From Cytophagales bacterium (lineage in GTDB: Bacteria; Bacteroidota; Bacteroidia; Cytophagales; Cyclobacteriaceae): a DNA stretch of 64,000 bases. A model generated the notes under the pieces. It worked only from the letters and a program-made list of their open reading frames with translations, was not told the origin of the DNA and made no database searches. Each line of letters opens with the position of its first letter. Positions within the stretch are counted from its first letter, which is position 1. The stretch spans positions 1 to 64,000 of the forward strand of contig JAKSDO010000096.1 of NCBI GenBank assembly GCA_022360055.1. The letters run 5' to 3'. A program made the position numbers and the translations under genes. Shown one piece after another: positions 1 to 7,423 of this stretch.

Positions 1-343
1 GTCATCTCGCGGCCAATATAAGTGCAAATCAATTTAGACAAAATGAACGTAATTGGTAATACACACCGGCTGAGCAAGAAAGAAACTTCAATGTCGATCG
101 TTATTGATCATCCGATCTTTGCAGATATTGTTCATTAGTAGCTTCTACCTTGTCATCTCGACGTCCGGAGAGATCTGGTTGTCTTATACACACAGACAAT
201 CCGATTCCCATTGTCCCAGCTTTATGTACTGTCATTTCGCAGCGCAGCGGAGAAATCTGGCTGATTAGCGGCGATCCGGTATTGATTAAACCAGATTTCT
301 CACTCCGTTCGAAATGATACTTTACTTTTTACAAACATAAGGG
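1..343. repeat. Intergenic inverted-repeat region
   Basis: No gene is visible here. A near-palindromic unit has a left arm at 231-260 (starts GTCATTTCG, ends AGAAATCTGG) and a right arm at 291-319 (starts CCAGATTTCT, ends CGAAATGATA). The innermost nine to ten bases of the arms are perfectly complementary and the outer GTCATTTCG/CGAAATGA blocks also pair. A degenerate half unit (TGTCATCTCG...AGATCTGG) lies at 151-177, and the first bases of the window (GTCATCTCG) look like another half. This resembles dispersed REP-like palindromes between Bacteroidota genes; that comparison is from memory. Confidence 0.6.
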
Positions 344-1135
344 CTAGCTTGATTTTTCGATTTTAAGCAGCCGGTCATTCAACTGGTCAAACAAGTTTTC
401 GAGGTGCATAATTCGCTCGGATATCAATGTCGGGGCTTCGATTTTACGGGAGAAATATCCAATCACTTCCCAGGCTTCGATTACTTCTCCTTTTGATATT
501 TCGATTGGATTGAAATTGGAATTATCAGGTATGAGGTCCAGATGATCTTTTCCGGGCTTCACCCTTCGGATAAATATTTTATCCCTGGTAATAATAATAT
601 TCAGATCGTTTTTTGAAAACCTATAGGGCGCATTCATTTTTTTCCCGAACACCAGGTCGCCCAGGTTCAATCCGTGAAAATTGTCATGCATGTCATCGGT
701 GGTCATTTCGAAAGCCCGAACATTTTTGTCATGATGCTTTGGTAACAAAACCTTTGGCAAGGAAGAAATGAAATCGCGATTGTTGATGTGTACGATATAT
801 TCGAGTTGCTTATCGCCCGGAACAAAGACAGACTTGATGAAATTTTCTCCAAATTCAGCCTTTTTCTCAATTGGTTCGTTGCCTTTGACGTCTTCCTCAA
901 GATGAACATTGAAATTGTAAAGATCATTAATCGTCAGCTCCTTGGTCAAAAGGGAGTCGATCGAAATGCCAAAATAGTTAGCGATTTGGATCACTGTTTC
1001 CAGTTTGGGTTCTGCCCGCTCCTCTTCATAAGCCCCAACACTTGGCCTGGCCAAATTGAATATTTCCGCAAAAGCCGCTTGGCTCAGCTTTTTGACTGTT
1101 CTTATTTTTCTGATGTTTTTTCCAATGATGCTCAT
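344..1135 (-). CDS. XRE-family HTH regulator with S24/LexA-like C-terminal domain
   Basis: Probable DNA-binding repressor. Residues about 5-62 form a lambda-Cro/XRE helix-turn-helix (GKNIRKIRTVKKLSQAAFAE, then ARPSVGAYEEERAEPKLETV). Residues about 95-225 resemble the S24/LexA peptidase fold (DMHDNFHGLNLGDLVFGKK, later VIEAWEVIGYFSRKI), but I see no convincing Ser-Lys catalytic pair, so it may be a sensory, non-cleaving version as is common in Bacteroidota. The last ~25 residues are probably coiled coil. It is divergent from the pspA cluster with 190 bp between. Two overlapping palindromes sit 13-51 bp before its ATG, which would suit autoregulation and possibly control of the facing genes. 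Confidence 0.85.
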   Translation of the reverse strand: MSIIGKNIRKIRTVKKLSQAAFAEIFNLARPSVGAYEEERAEPKLETVIQIANYFGISIDSLLTKELTINDLYNFNVHLEEDVKGNEPIEKKAEFGENFIKSVFVPGDKQLEYIVHINNRDFISSLPKVLLPKHHDKNVRAFEMTTDDMHDNFHGLNLGDLVFGKKMNAPYRFSKNDLNIIITRDKIFIRRVKPGKDHLDLIPDNSNFNPIEISKGEVIEAWEVIGYFSRKIEAPTLISERIMHLENLFDQLNDRLLKIEKSS

Positions 1136-1147
1136 ATTTTTTCGTAT

Positions 1148-1186
1148 ATTGCTAACCTTTTGAGCAATTCTATCGTTATTAGAATT
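1148..1186. promoter_or_regulatory. Overlapping palindromes between XRE gene and psp cluster
   Basis: ATTGCT-N9-AGCAAT occupies 1148-1168. It overlaps AATTCTA-N7-TAGAATT at 1166-1186, whose arms are perfect 7-mers. Both lie in the divergent spacer just upstream of the XRE gene start. Two-fold symmetric sites there are typical operators for dimeric XRE repressors; the assignment is inference. Confidence 0.4.
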
Positions 1187-1325
1187 AAAATTACAAAATT
1201 AATATTCTTAAATGAAGCGAAACACTTTAATATTAATAATAAATTCCAAATATGATTGAACGATTAATTTCTTAATTTTAACAACTTTAAAAATGAAAAA
1301 TCACATCTAAAAAATCTTAAACATT

Positions 1326-1721
1326 ATGAACGACCACTTTGAAAAAATACAGGGATATCTCCTCGATTTGGATTTCAATATTTTAAATGAAAATGCGGAA
1401 GATGGTGTTTTTTGGGTTGAAAAAGAAGATGCCGGAATACATAATCTGGTGATAGGTTGCCTGGATCCCATTCTGGTGATGGAACAGTTTTTATTCGAAA
1501 TAAAAAATGACTCAAATGATGTTTACAAGAAGCTTTTGATTAAAAACAGGGATATTATACACGGTGCATTTGTATTGGACGAAACCGGAACGAAAGTTAT
1601 TTTCAGGGACACATTACAGTTGGAAAATCTGGACCTGAACGAATTGGAGGGCTCTCTTAACTCATTGAGTTTATTATTAAGCGAGTATTCAGACGAATTA
1701 ATTGAATTTTCAAAGAACTAA
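1326..1721 (+). CDS. YbjN/CesT-like or DUF2170-like small protein, first gene of psp cluster
   Basis: Soluble 131-residue acidic protein with alternating strands and helices (GVFWVEKE, LVIGCLDPILVMEQFLFEI, NRDIIHGAFVLDE, then a C-terminal helix LSLLLSEYSDELIEF). This fits the YbjN/type-III-chaperone-like fold. In E. coli the equivalent position before the PspA paralogue yjfJ is held by yjfI (DUF2170), so it may be a distant counterpart. It ends 12 bp before pspA and is almost certainly co-transcribed with it. A role as a partner or chaperone of the PspA system is inferred from neighbours only. There is no signal peptide or TM segment. Confidence 0.7.
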   Translation: MNDHFEKIQGYLLDLDFNILNENAEDGVFWVEKEDAGIHNLVIGCLDPILVMEQFLFEIKNDSNDVYKKLLIKNRDIIHGAFVLDETGTKVIFRDTLQLENLDLNELEGSLNSLSLLLSEYSDELIEFSKN

Positions 1722-1733
1722 AAAAATAGAAAA

Positions 1734-2450
1734 ATGAGCGTATTTAAAAGGTTATTTAAAATAGGGCAAGCGGAAGCGCACAATATTGTTGATAAACTGG
1801 AAGATCCTATAAAACTCACAGAGCAGGGAATCCGGGATTTGAAAAGAGATCTTGATCAGAGTCTGAAAGCTTTGGCAGAAGTAAAAGCGATGTCGATCAA
1901 AGCCAAAAAAGAATCTGCCGAAGCCAGAAACAGAGCAAAGAGCTATGAAAACAAAGCCATGATGCTTTTGACAAAAGTGGAAAAAGGCGAACTGGACAGT
2001 GCCGAAGCTGACCGATTGGCAACCGAAGCCCTGAACAAAAAGCAGGATGCGGAAAATCAGGCCAGTTCAGCTCAGCAGAATGCAGCGGGGATCGATAAGA
2101 ACTTGGTTAACCTGGAGCAAAATGTAAAAAAGCTTCGATCAAAGATTTCTCATTATGAGAATGAATTGAAAACCTTAAAAGCCCGGGCTAAGGTAAGCCA
2201 GGCCACAACAAAGCTCAATAAGCAAATGGCTCAAATCGATAGCACCGGAACCATCGCTATGCTGGAAAAAATGAAAGAAAAGGTAACTGAAAATGAAGCC
2301 CTTTCCGAAGCATATGCCGATGTTGCCAATGAAAACAGGAGTATCGATGAAGAGATTGATGACGTGCTGGGCACAGAGTCTCCTTCGGAATCGTCGGATG
2401 CCCTTGCGGCTTTAAAAGCGAAAATGAAAGCCGGAAAAGGCGAAGAATGA
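1734..2450 (+). CDS. pspA: PspA/IM30 family membrane-stress protein
   Basis: Peripheral inner-membrane protein of the ESCRT-III-related PspA/Vipp1 family, which oligomerises on damaged or stressed membranes. The 238-residue length fits the family. The N-terminus (MSVFKRLFKIGQAEAHNIVD, then LEDPIKLTEQGIRDLKRDL) is the characteristic amphipathic helix plus the family's DP motif. The rest is long coiled coil rich in Ala, Lys, Glu and Gln (about 30-195), followed by an acidic tail with IDDVLGTE. Neighbours (DUF4178, DUF350, membrane spermidine-synthase-like) match the E. coli yjfIJKL-type arrangement rather than pspABC. Terminator-like structure follows 83 bp after its stop, so expression may exceed that of the genes behind it. 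Confidence 0.93.
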   Translation: MSVFKRLFKIGQAEAHNIVDKLEDPIKLTEQGIRDLKRDLDQSLKALAEVKAMSIKAKKESAEARNRAKSYENKAMMLLTKVEKGELDSAEADRLATEALNKKQDAENQASSAQQNAAGIDKNLVNLEQNVKKLRSKISHYENELKTLKARAKVSQATTKLNKQMAQIDSTGTIAMLEKMKEKVTENEALSEAYADVANENRSIDEEIDDVLGTESPSESSDALAALKAKMKAGKGEE

Positions 2451-2487
2451 CCAATTAAAATTCAAAGTCATCGGATTTCTAATTAAA

Positions 2488-3180
2488 ATGATCTTGCTCG
2501 TCCTGATCATTTGGACGGGATGGCAATTGATCAAAGGCCTTGTCTATAGTTCCAAAGACAAGGAAAAGACAGGGCCTTTTAGTATTTTTGGCACAACTAA
2601 CCGTGACAGAAGTCACCCACAAAAAAGCAATATGGGACTTTTTGATAGATTCAAGAAAAAGGAAGATCCTCACTACGATCCCAATAACCTTAGAATAGAA
2701 GACCTTCGCGTCGGATTTATGTTTGATTATGATCTGAAAACCTGGATCGTCAAAGAAGAATATGAATACGATTGGGGAGATAACTATTTTACAAGGGAAT
2801 ACAAACTTGATGCCTCAGATGATACGGCTTATCTCCATATCGATTATAACGATGAAGGATTCATGACGTTGAGTCGCAAGTTAAAAGTCAGAGCCCTTGG
2901 GGAAGACATTCCCGAAGAGATCATTGAAAACAAACGTCCTCCGAAGAAAATCGAATTTAAAGGAACAGAATATTTGTTGGACAAAGAAAGCCCGGGTTAT
3001 TTTTCTGATGATCCCGAAGATGATGCAAGCTGGACAGAATTCATTTCTTGGGACTATTACGATGCAGATGGTAAATTAACGGTTTGTGTCGAACAATGGG
3101 GAGCGCGCGAATTCGAAGCTTCTTACGGTAAGGTTGTATATGACTATGAAATAACAAATATTTTACCAGGAACAGTCTAA
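2488..3180 (+). CDS. DUF4178 domain protein, psp cluster, start uncertain (2488 or 2632)
   Basis: From the ATG at 2488 the product has 230 residues, beginning with a hydrophobic helix (MILLVLIIWTGWQLIKGLVY) and a charged linker. A second in-frame ATG at 2632 gives MGLFDRFKKKEDP, which looks like the natural start of DUF4178 proteins, and a terminator-like hairpin lies between the two. I therefore favour 2632 for the main product. The 2488 form would be membrane-anchored, either through a fused small TM peptide or as a leader. The DUF4178 part (about residues 62-225) is beta-rich with aromatic signatures (FDYDLKTWIVKEEYEYDWGD; VEQWGAREFEASYGKVV). Function is unknown; the domain recurs beside PspA and DUF350 proteins. 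Confidence 0.75.
   Translation: MILLVLIIWTGWQLIKGLVYSSKDKEKTGPFSIFGTTNRDRSHPQKSNMGLFDRFKKKEDPHYDPNNLRIEDLRVGFMFDYDLKTWIVKEEYEYDWGDNYFTREYKLDASDDTAYLHIDYNDEGFMTLSRKLKVRALGEDIPEEIIENKRPPKKIEFKGTEYLLDKESPGYFSDDPEDDASWTEFISWDYYDADGKLTVCVEQWGAREFEASYGKVVYDYEITNILPGTV
2533..2590 (+). promoter_or_regulatory. Terminator-like hairpin with competing hairpin, then -7-like box
   Basis: The arms 2533-2545 (AAAGGCCTTGTCT) and 2567-2579 (AGACAGGGCCTTT) pair over 13 bp with one G-U, followed by TTTTAGTATTTTT, like an intrinsic terminator. The left arm can instead pair at 2538-2545 (CCTTGTCT) with 2556-2563 (AGACAAGG), eight perfect pairs, excluding the terminator. This is attenuator geometry. The T-run overlaps TATTTTTG (2583-2590), a match to the Bacteroidota TAnnTTTG -7 box. 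Together these suggest partial termination after pspA and restart before the DUF4178 ATG at 2632. Function is inferred. Confidence 0.5.
2603..2616. promoter_or_regulatory. Small palindrome before the internal DUF4178 start
   Basis: GTGAC-AGAA-GTCAC, perfect 5-bp arms, lies 16 bp before the ATG at 2632 and just after the possible internal -7 box. It could be an operator or a weak 5'UTR hairpin. It is short, so chance is not excluded. Confidence 0.25.
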
Positions 3181-3190
3181 CTAAAGAATA

Positions 3191-3943
3191 ATGAGACAAG
3201 TCGTTTTATTTGTATTTTTTATTGTATTGGTGTACGCTTGTAGCCGTACATGCGAAAGCGATTACAGTGAACCAATCAAAAGCCCTGTCGATGAGATCGT
3301 AAAAGCTATGACAAATGTGCCGACCTATTCAGTCATTCTATACGATATGAATACGGAAGGTACCATTTTTAAAGAGTACTACCATCAATATCGAATTATA
3401 TCGGAAGACGAAAATGGAGAAGTAAAGGAAGAGATCACTGACTGGCAACCCGTTGGTGAAGAATTTTTCAAGGCCAATCTCAATAATATGGGAATGGAAA
3501 TAGTTGCCAAAGGTGAAGATGGTAAAGTTGTCAAAGGAGTAAGCCCCCCGGGATATGGAGCATATGTAGGCAATGAAAAATACGGCCATTGGGTACAGCG
3601 GGACGGAGGGTCATTTTGGGAGTTTTACGGGAAATTTGCCCTTATGAATTCCCTGTTCAACATGATGGCTTTCCCGATTCAGAGATCTTATTGGAACGAT
3701 TATCGAGGTGGGTATTACGGAACAGGACGTACCTACTATGGCCCGAGAGGAAATGACGGAAGATATGCCTACGGAACCAATAGCCGGTATAATACTGCTT
3801 CCAATAAGTCATCTCGGTGGGCAAGCAATGCTTCGAATAATTCCTTTAAACAGCGGGTAAGAACGAGCACACCTCAGAGCTCAAAATCCGGATCAAGGTA
3901 CAGCAATTTCTCCAGGTCTCGCAGTGGCGGTTACGGGAAATAA
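3191..3943 (+). CDS. Lipoprotein with Gly/Ser/Tyr/Arg-rich low-complexity tail
   Basis: The first 17 residues are a lipoprotein signal (LFVFFIVLVYACS) with lipobox Cys at residue 17, so the protein should be lipid-anchored facing the periplasm or outer membrane. Residues about 30-150 form a globular domain (DEIVKAMTNVPTYSVILYDM; YHQYRIISEDENGEVKEE). From about 170 on the chain is dominated by Gly, Tyr, Ser, Arg and Asn (RGGYYGTGRTYYGPRGNDGR), probably disordered. Lies between the DUF4178 gene (10 bp before) and the two-TM gene (3 bp after), within the psp cluster. I do not recognise a named family; it may stand where the E. coli cluster has the DUF1190 protein YjfM, which also has a low-complexity tail. 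Confidence 0.75.
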   Translation: MRQVVLFVFFIVLVYACSRTCESDYSEPIKSPVDEIVKAMTNVPTYSVILYDMNTEGTIFKEYYHQYRIISEDENGEVKEEITDWQPVGEEFFKANLNNMGMEIVAKGEDGKVVKGVSPPGYGAYVGNEKYGHWVQRDGGSFWEFYGKFALMNSLFNMMAFPIQRSYWNDYRGGYYGTGRTYYGPRGNDGRYAYGTNSRYNTASNKSSRWASNASNNSFKQRVRTSTPQSSKSGSRYSNFSRSRSGGYGK

Positions 3944-3946
3944 ACC

Positions 3947-4408
3947 ATGATTTTCAAAATGAAAACGGACAATAGGGTCCCTTTGCAATACGGATATCTT
4001 ACGTTTCTCAGGGACAGGTTGGAGATTACCGATAATTGCCGGATGGAGAAAATCCTCATTCTTATCGGTTTTTTTTCCTCGACGCTGTACGGTCTGTGGT
4101 GTGTACTTGCATATACCGGTGCCGGAAATCCGGTTATGTATTATTCGGGAATTCTGATATTGCTGACCTGGGCTTTTGCTACTCCCTTTCTTATAAAACG
4201 CACCTACAAACAAGTGCTGTTTTATAAGGAAATCGGGAAAATCAATATGCAAGAAAATTATGGTGGAGAATACAGGGCTATGTTCAGGTTGAAAAGAGGA
4301 AAAATCCGGTTTGTCCACCTGGATAAAAATAAAAAGCACGTCAAACTTTTCGTGCGTAAATTGAATGAGTTACATATAAAAACGGAATTTCAATCGTTGA
4401 CGGCGTAA
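3947..4408 (+). CDS. Two-TM membrane protein of psp cluster
   Basis: 153-residue protein of no recognised family. A polar N-terminus of about 32 residues precedes two hydrophobic segments (ILILIGFFSSTLYGLWCVLA at about 35-55 and ILILLTWAFATPFLI at about 68-84). A basic cytoplasmic-type tail follows (KRGKIRFVHLDKNKKHVKLF). It starts 3 bp after the lipoprotein stop, so it is tightly co-transcribed. The second ATG (residue 5) is an alternative start. Role unknown; position implies a part in the PspA/DUF350 membrane system. Confidence 0.7.
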   Translation: MIFKMKTDNRVPLQYGYLTFLRDRLEITDNCRMEKILILIGFFSSTLYGLWCVLAYTGAGNPVMYYSGILILLTWAFATPFLIKRTYKQVLFYKEIGKINMQENYGGEYRAMFRLKRGKIRFVHLDKNKKHVKLFVRKLNELHIKTEFQSLTA

Positions 4409-4409
4409 T

Positions 4410-4535
4410 ATGAAACCGGTAGGACCGGAGCAAATTCAGGACACACACGTGTATAATTATATTGCTCTGTGTGTCGGCAACCTAAAAAAATATAAACATA
4501 TGAAAAGAAAAATTATTCACTTAATCCAAATATGA
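4410..4535 (+). repeat. Copy 1 of a 95-bp hairpin element with a 41-codon ORF
   Basis: Bases 4410-4505 match 17993-18088 at about 84 of 96 positions without gaps. A stem GACACACA (4440-4447) with TGTGTGTC (4468-4475) is perfect. The element opens with an ATG and reads as 41 codons (MKPVGPEQIQDTH...), ending TGA at 4533-4535. Of nine codons that differ between copies only one is synonymous, so protein-level conservation is not supported. A second ATG at 4500 starts MKRKIIHLIQI. It lies before the DUF350 gene. I read it as a mobile-like 5' leader cassette; a small peptide gene is the alternative. Confidence 0.55.
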
Positions 4536-4560
4536 CCCATACCCTAAATTACATCTAGCT

Positions 4561-5415
4561 ATGAATATGACATATATTGATGCCACCTTAACTACTGTTG
4601 TCTATCTCACCAGTAGTTTTGCATTATTTTTTATCGGCAAGTATTTATACCAACTATTCCATCGGGGATACAACGTCAAGGATGAACTGGTAGAAAAGGA
4701 TAATCTTGCTTTTGCCCTGGCGCACACCGGATATTTCATTGGTTTGATCTTGGCGATTGGAGGAGTGATGATGGGTGAAACAGCAGGATTGTTGATGGAC
4801 CTATTATATATCGGCGTCTATGGGATTGTCTCCCTTATCCTTTTAAACCTGTCGATCATGGTCAACGATAAAGTTATTTTAAGAAGATTTAGTGTCAGGA
4901 AGGAAATCTGTGAGGATCAGAATGAAGGCACAGGTTTACTGGAAGGCGCCAGCTCGATCGCTACCGGTTTAATCATTATGGGTTCTGTGTATGGAGAAGG
5001 CGGGGGCATTGATACCGTATTGATTTACTGGGTGATTGGTCAGATTCTGTTGATCCTCACTGCATTTGTGTACAATTGGATTACACCATTTGATGTGCAT
5101 GAGCACGTAGAAAAGGATAATGTGGCGGTGGGTGTGGCCATGGCTGGTGCGATCATTGCCATTGGAAACCTGGTTCGACACGGATTGATGCACGATTTTG
5201 AAAATTGGTGGATTACGGCCGAGTATATCGCCATAGATGCCGGAATTGGGCTGATCTTTTTACCGATCGCCCGCTTTATCGCGGATAAGATTTTGTTGCC
5301 CGGAAGAAATTTAACCGATGAGTTGATCAATCAGGATAAACCAAATATTGGTGCTGGCGTAATTGAAGCTTTTGCCTATATTGGCGGATCGGTACTTATT
5401 TGCTGGAGTTTGTGA
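4561..5415 (+). CDS. Integral membrane protein with two DUF350 repeats
   Basis: 284 residues with about eight hydrophobic segments, arranged as two similar halves. The first half carries NVKDELVEKDNLAFALAHTG and the second FDVHEHVEKDNVAVGVAMAG. Each is the conserved E-K-D-N-x-A-x-x-(L/V)A motif of DUF350, followed by TM helices. A third similar motif (DELINQDKPNIGAGVIEAFA) starts near residue 257. This is the yjfL-type partner of PspA and DUF4178 proteins; its biochemical activity is not known. It is separated from the gene before by 152 bp containing the hairpin element, so it may have its own leader. Confidence 0.88.
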   Translation: MNMTYIDATLTTVVYLTSSFALFFIGKYLYQLFHRGYNVKDELVEKDNLAFALAHTGYFIGLILAIGGVMMGETAGLLMDLLYIGVYGIVSLILLNLSIMVNDKVILRRFSVRKEICEDQNEGTGLLEGASSIATGLIIMGSVYGEGGGIDTVLIYWVIGQILLILTAFVYNWITPFDVHEHVEKDNVAVGVAMAGAIIAIGNLVRHGLMHDFENWWITAEYIAIDAGIGLIFLPIARFIADKILLPGRNLTDELINQDKPNIGAGVIEAFAYIGGSVLICWSL

Positions 5416-5867
5416 TCACATACCCCAATGACGCCGGGTTGATCACAGAGGTCTTCTCCGAGAACGCGTAAAAATAATTGAGCTCCGAAAGTAACTTACA
5501 TAGCTCCGGATGTATATTGAACTTCCGGACCCTTGGCAAGTACATATAAAGAATATTTTGTTTTTAAATTGGTGCAAACAGGATGTCCCTGTGGAAAAAG
5601 AAGAACAATGCCTTTAAATAACAAGAAGTAAAATTGGATTGCAGATCCTGCAAAAATATTTTGGTGTGAAAAAAACTGGTTCTCGATCGTGTTGACATAT
5701 GGAATGATGTGCATCTCGTTCAAACATTTACGGAGAGGATTGAAATTTTTGCTTGCCAAAAATTTCAACGTTGTTTGTTTAAAAACGGTACCAAACGAGT
5801 GATTATGGACATATCCTGTTTTTATCTTTATTTCCTTTGTGCAAATCTTTATGATTATTTTGATTAA
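5416..5867. other. 452-bp spacer between DUF350 gene and SpeE-like gene
   Basis: I see no convincing gene. A 90-codon minus-strand reading frame at 5496-5768 has no recognisable motif. The spacer holds a perfect 12-bp hairpin near its right end (separate entry). Its length suggests the SpeE-like gene is transcribed from its own promoter. Confidence 0.5.
5740..5768. promoter_or_regulatory. Perfect 12-bp inverted repeat upstream of SpeE-like gene
   Basis: TTGAAATTTTTG (5740-5751), loop CTTGC, then CAAAAATTTCAA (5757-5768): twelve perfect pairs, AT-rich. It lies about 100 bp before the TTG start at 5868. It could terminate transcription from the DUF350 side or act as an operator; no clear T-run follows on either strand, so a protein-binding site seems a little more likely. 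Confidence 0.45.
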
Positions 5868-7409
5868 TTGAAACTCCGCTCCAACATACTCAAGCTTTGC
5901 CTTTTTGCCACCGGACTTTCCGGGATTGTTGCAGAATATGTGCTTTCAACTCTTGCTACCTATTTCTTGGGTAATTCGGTGTTTCAATGGACCATGATCG
6001 TATCCATTATGCTGTTTTCCATGGGATTGGGAGCAAGACTTACTAAAATGATGGATGGAAACCTTTTGGAAAAATTCATCTGGATTGAGATCACGCTTTC
6101 TATCCTGGCTTCTTTTGTCTCATTGATTATATACACAATAGCGACATATACGATCTATACGGGCTTTGCAATTTATTCTTTGAGCATTATAATTGGATTG
6201 CTGATAGGGATGGAAATTCCGTTAGTCATAAGAATAAATGATCAGTTTGAAGCATTGAAAATCAATGTTTCTTCCATGATGGAGAATGACTATTACGGCA
6301 GCTTGCTTGGGGGAATGTTTTTTGCCTTTATCGGATTACCGTTTCTCGGCTTAACTTACACACCGTTTGTTCTTGGATTTGTGAATTATTCCGTGGCCAT
6401 TGTTTTACTAATTGTGCTCTGGAAAGATCTTAAACAACAGGTAAAATCCAGGCTTGGAGTTGCAAATGCACTCGTTTTCGTTTTTTTATTTACGGGGATA
6501 CTTAATGCAAACAAGGTGATTGATCATGGAGAGGAAATGAGATACAAAGACCGGGTGATCTATTCCAAACAAACGAAATATCAGAAATTAGTTATTACAC
6601 AATCCAATGAAGATTACTGGCTTTTTATCAATGGCAATCAGCAATTAAGTACGGTCGATGAAATCATGTATCATGAGCCTTTGGTACATCCTTTGCTAAA
6701 ACTTCATCCTCATCCCAAAGACATCCTTATACTTGGAGGAGGAGATGGTTGCGCAGCGAGAGAAATTCTGAAATATAAAAGTGTTCAAAATATAACTTTA
6801 GTCGATCTCGATCCGGAAATGACGAGAATTGCCGCCGAACATCCGGTACTTTCCGAAATCAATCAGCATGCAATGGAACATGAAAAAATAACCGTCATCA
6901 ATCGGGACGGATATGCATTTCTCGAAGACAAAAAGAACTATTATGATATCGTAATCATTGACTTGCCCGATCCAAAAACCATTGAATTAGGACGTCTGTA
7001 TTCATATGAATTTTACAAGCTCTGTTATAAGTCTTTAAGACCAAATGGATTGATTGTTACACAAGCAGGCAGCCCGTACTTTGCCGCAAGAGCGTATAAA
7101 TGCATTGATATGACCATGAGCGAAGCTGGTTTTGCTACCGTTCCAATTCACAATCAGGTAATCACTTTGGGAGAATGGGGATGGATTCTGGGAGCTAAAA
7201 ACTTATCGAAAACCCAATTTAAAAATGCTTTGGTACAATTAGAGTTTGAGGACATTCCTACCAAATGGATCAGCAATGAAGCTATGACTTTGATGACTTC
7301 ATTTGGAAAGGACTTTACCGAAGATGCAAAAGAATCGGTCGAAGTGAATACCATTCACAACCCGGTCCTGTTCAATTATTACCTGAAGGGAGACTGGGAT
7401 TTGTATTGA
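5868..7409 (+). CDS. Membrane-embedded spermidine synthase-like aminopropyltransferase
   Basis: 513 residues. The N-terminal ~205 residues contain about seven TM helices (LCLFATGLSGIVAEYVLSTL; MTMIVSIMLFSMGLGARL). The C-terminal domain (about 220-480) is a Rossmann fold of the spermidine synthase family, with ILILGGGDGCAAREILKY binding the decarboxylated-SAM-type donor and a catalytic-loop Asp in IIDLPDP. TM-fused SpeE-like proteins recur beside PspA and DUF350. No SAM decarboxylase is nearby, so the true substrate is uncertain. The start is TTG directly after an in-frame TAA; the next Met is at residue 42, inside the TM region, so TTG is likely real. Confidence 0.88.
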   Translation: MKLRSNILKLCLFATGLSGIVAEYVLSTLATYFLGNSVFQWTMIVSIMLFSMGLGARLTKMMDGNLLEKFIWIEITLSILASFVSLIIYTIATYTIYTGFAIYSLSIIIGLLIGMEIPLVIRINDQFEALKINVSSMMENDYYGSLLGGMFFAFIGLPFLGLTYTPFVLGFVNYSVAIVLLIVLWKDLKQQVKSRLGVANALVFVFLFTGILNANKVIDHGEEMRYKDRVIYSKQTKYQKLVITQSNEDYWLFINGNQQLSTVDEIMYHEPLVHPLLKLHPHPKDILILGGGDGCAAREILKYKSVQNITLVDLDPEMTRIAAEHPVLSEINQHAMEHEKITVINRDGYAFLEDKKNYYDIVIIDLPDPKTIELGRLYSYEFYKLCYKSLRPNGLIVTQAGSPYFAARAYKCIDMTMSEAGFATVPIHNQVITLGEWGWILGAKNLSKTQFKNALVQLEFEDIPTKWISNEAMTLMTSFGKDFTEDAKESVEVNTIHNPVLFNYYLKGDWDLY

Positions 7410-7423
7410 TTAAATACCAAAGG

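Noticed and set aside
788-1255. 155-codon plus-strand frame
   Set aside because: Antisense to the clear XRE gene and lacking any protein-like pattern.
5496-5768. 90-codon minus-strand frame before the SpeE-like gene
   Set aside because: No recognisable motif, and its start lies in the 12-bp hairpin.
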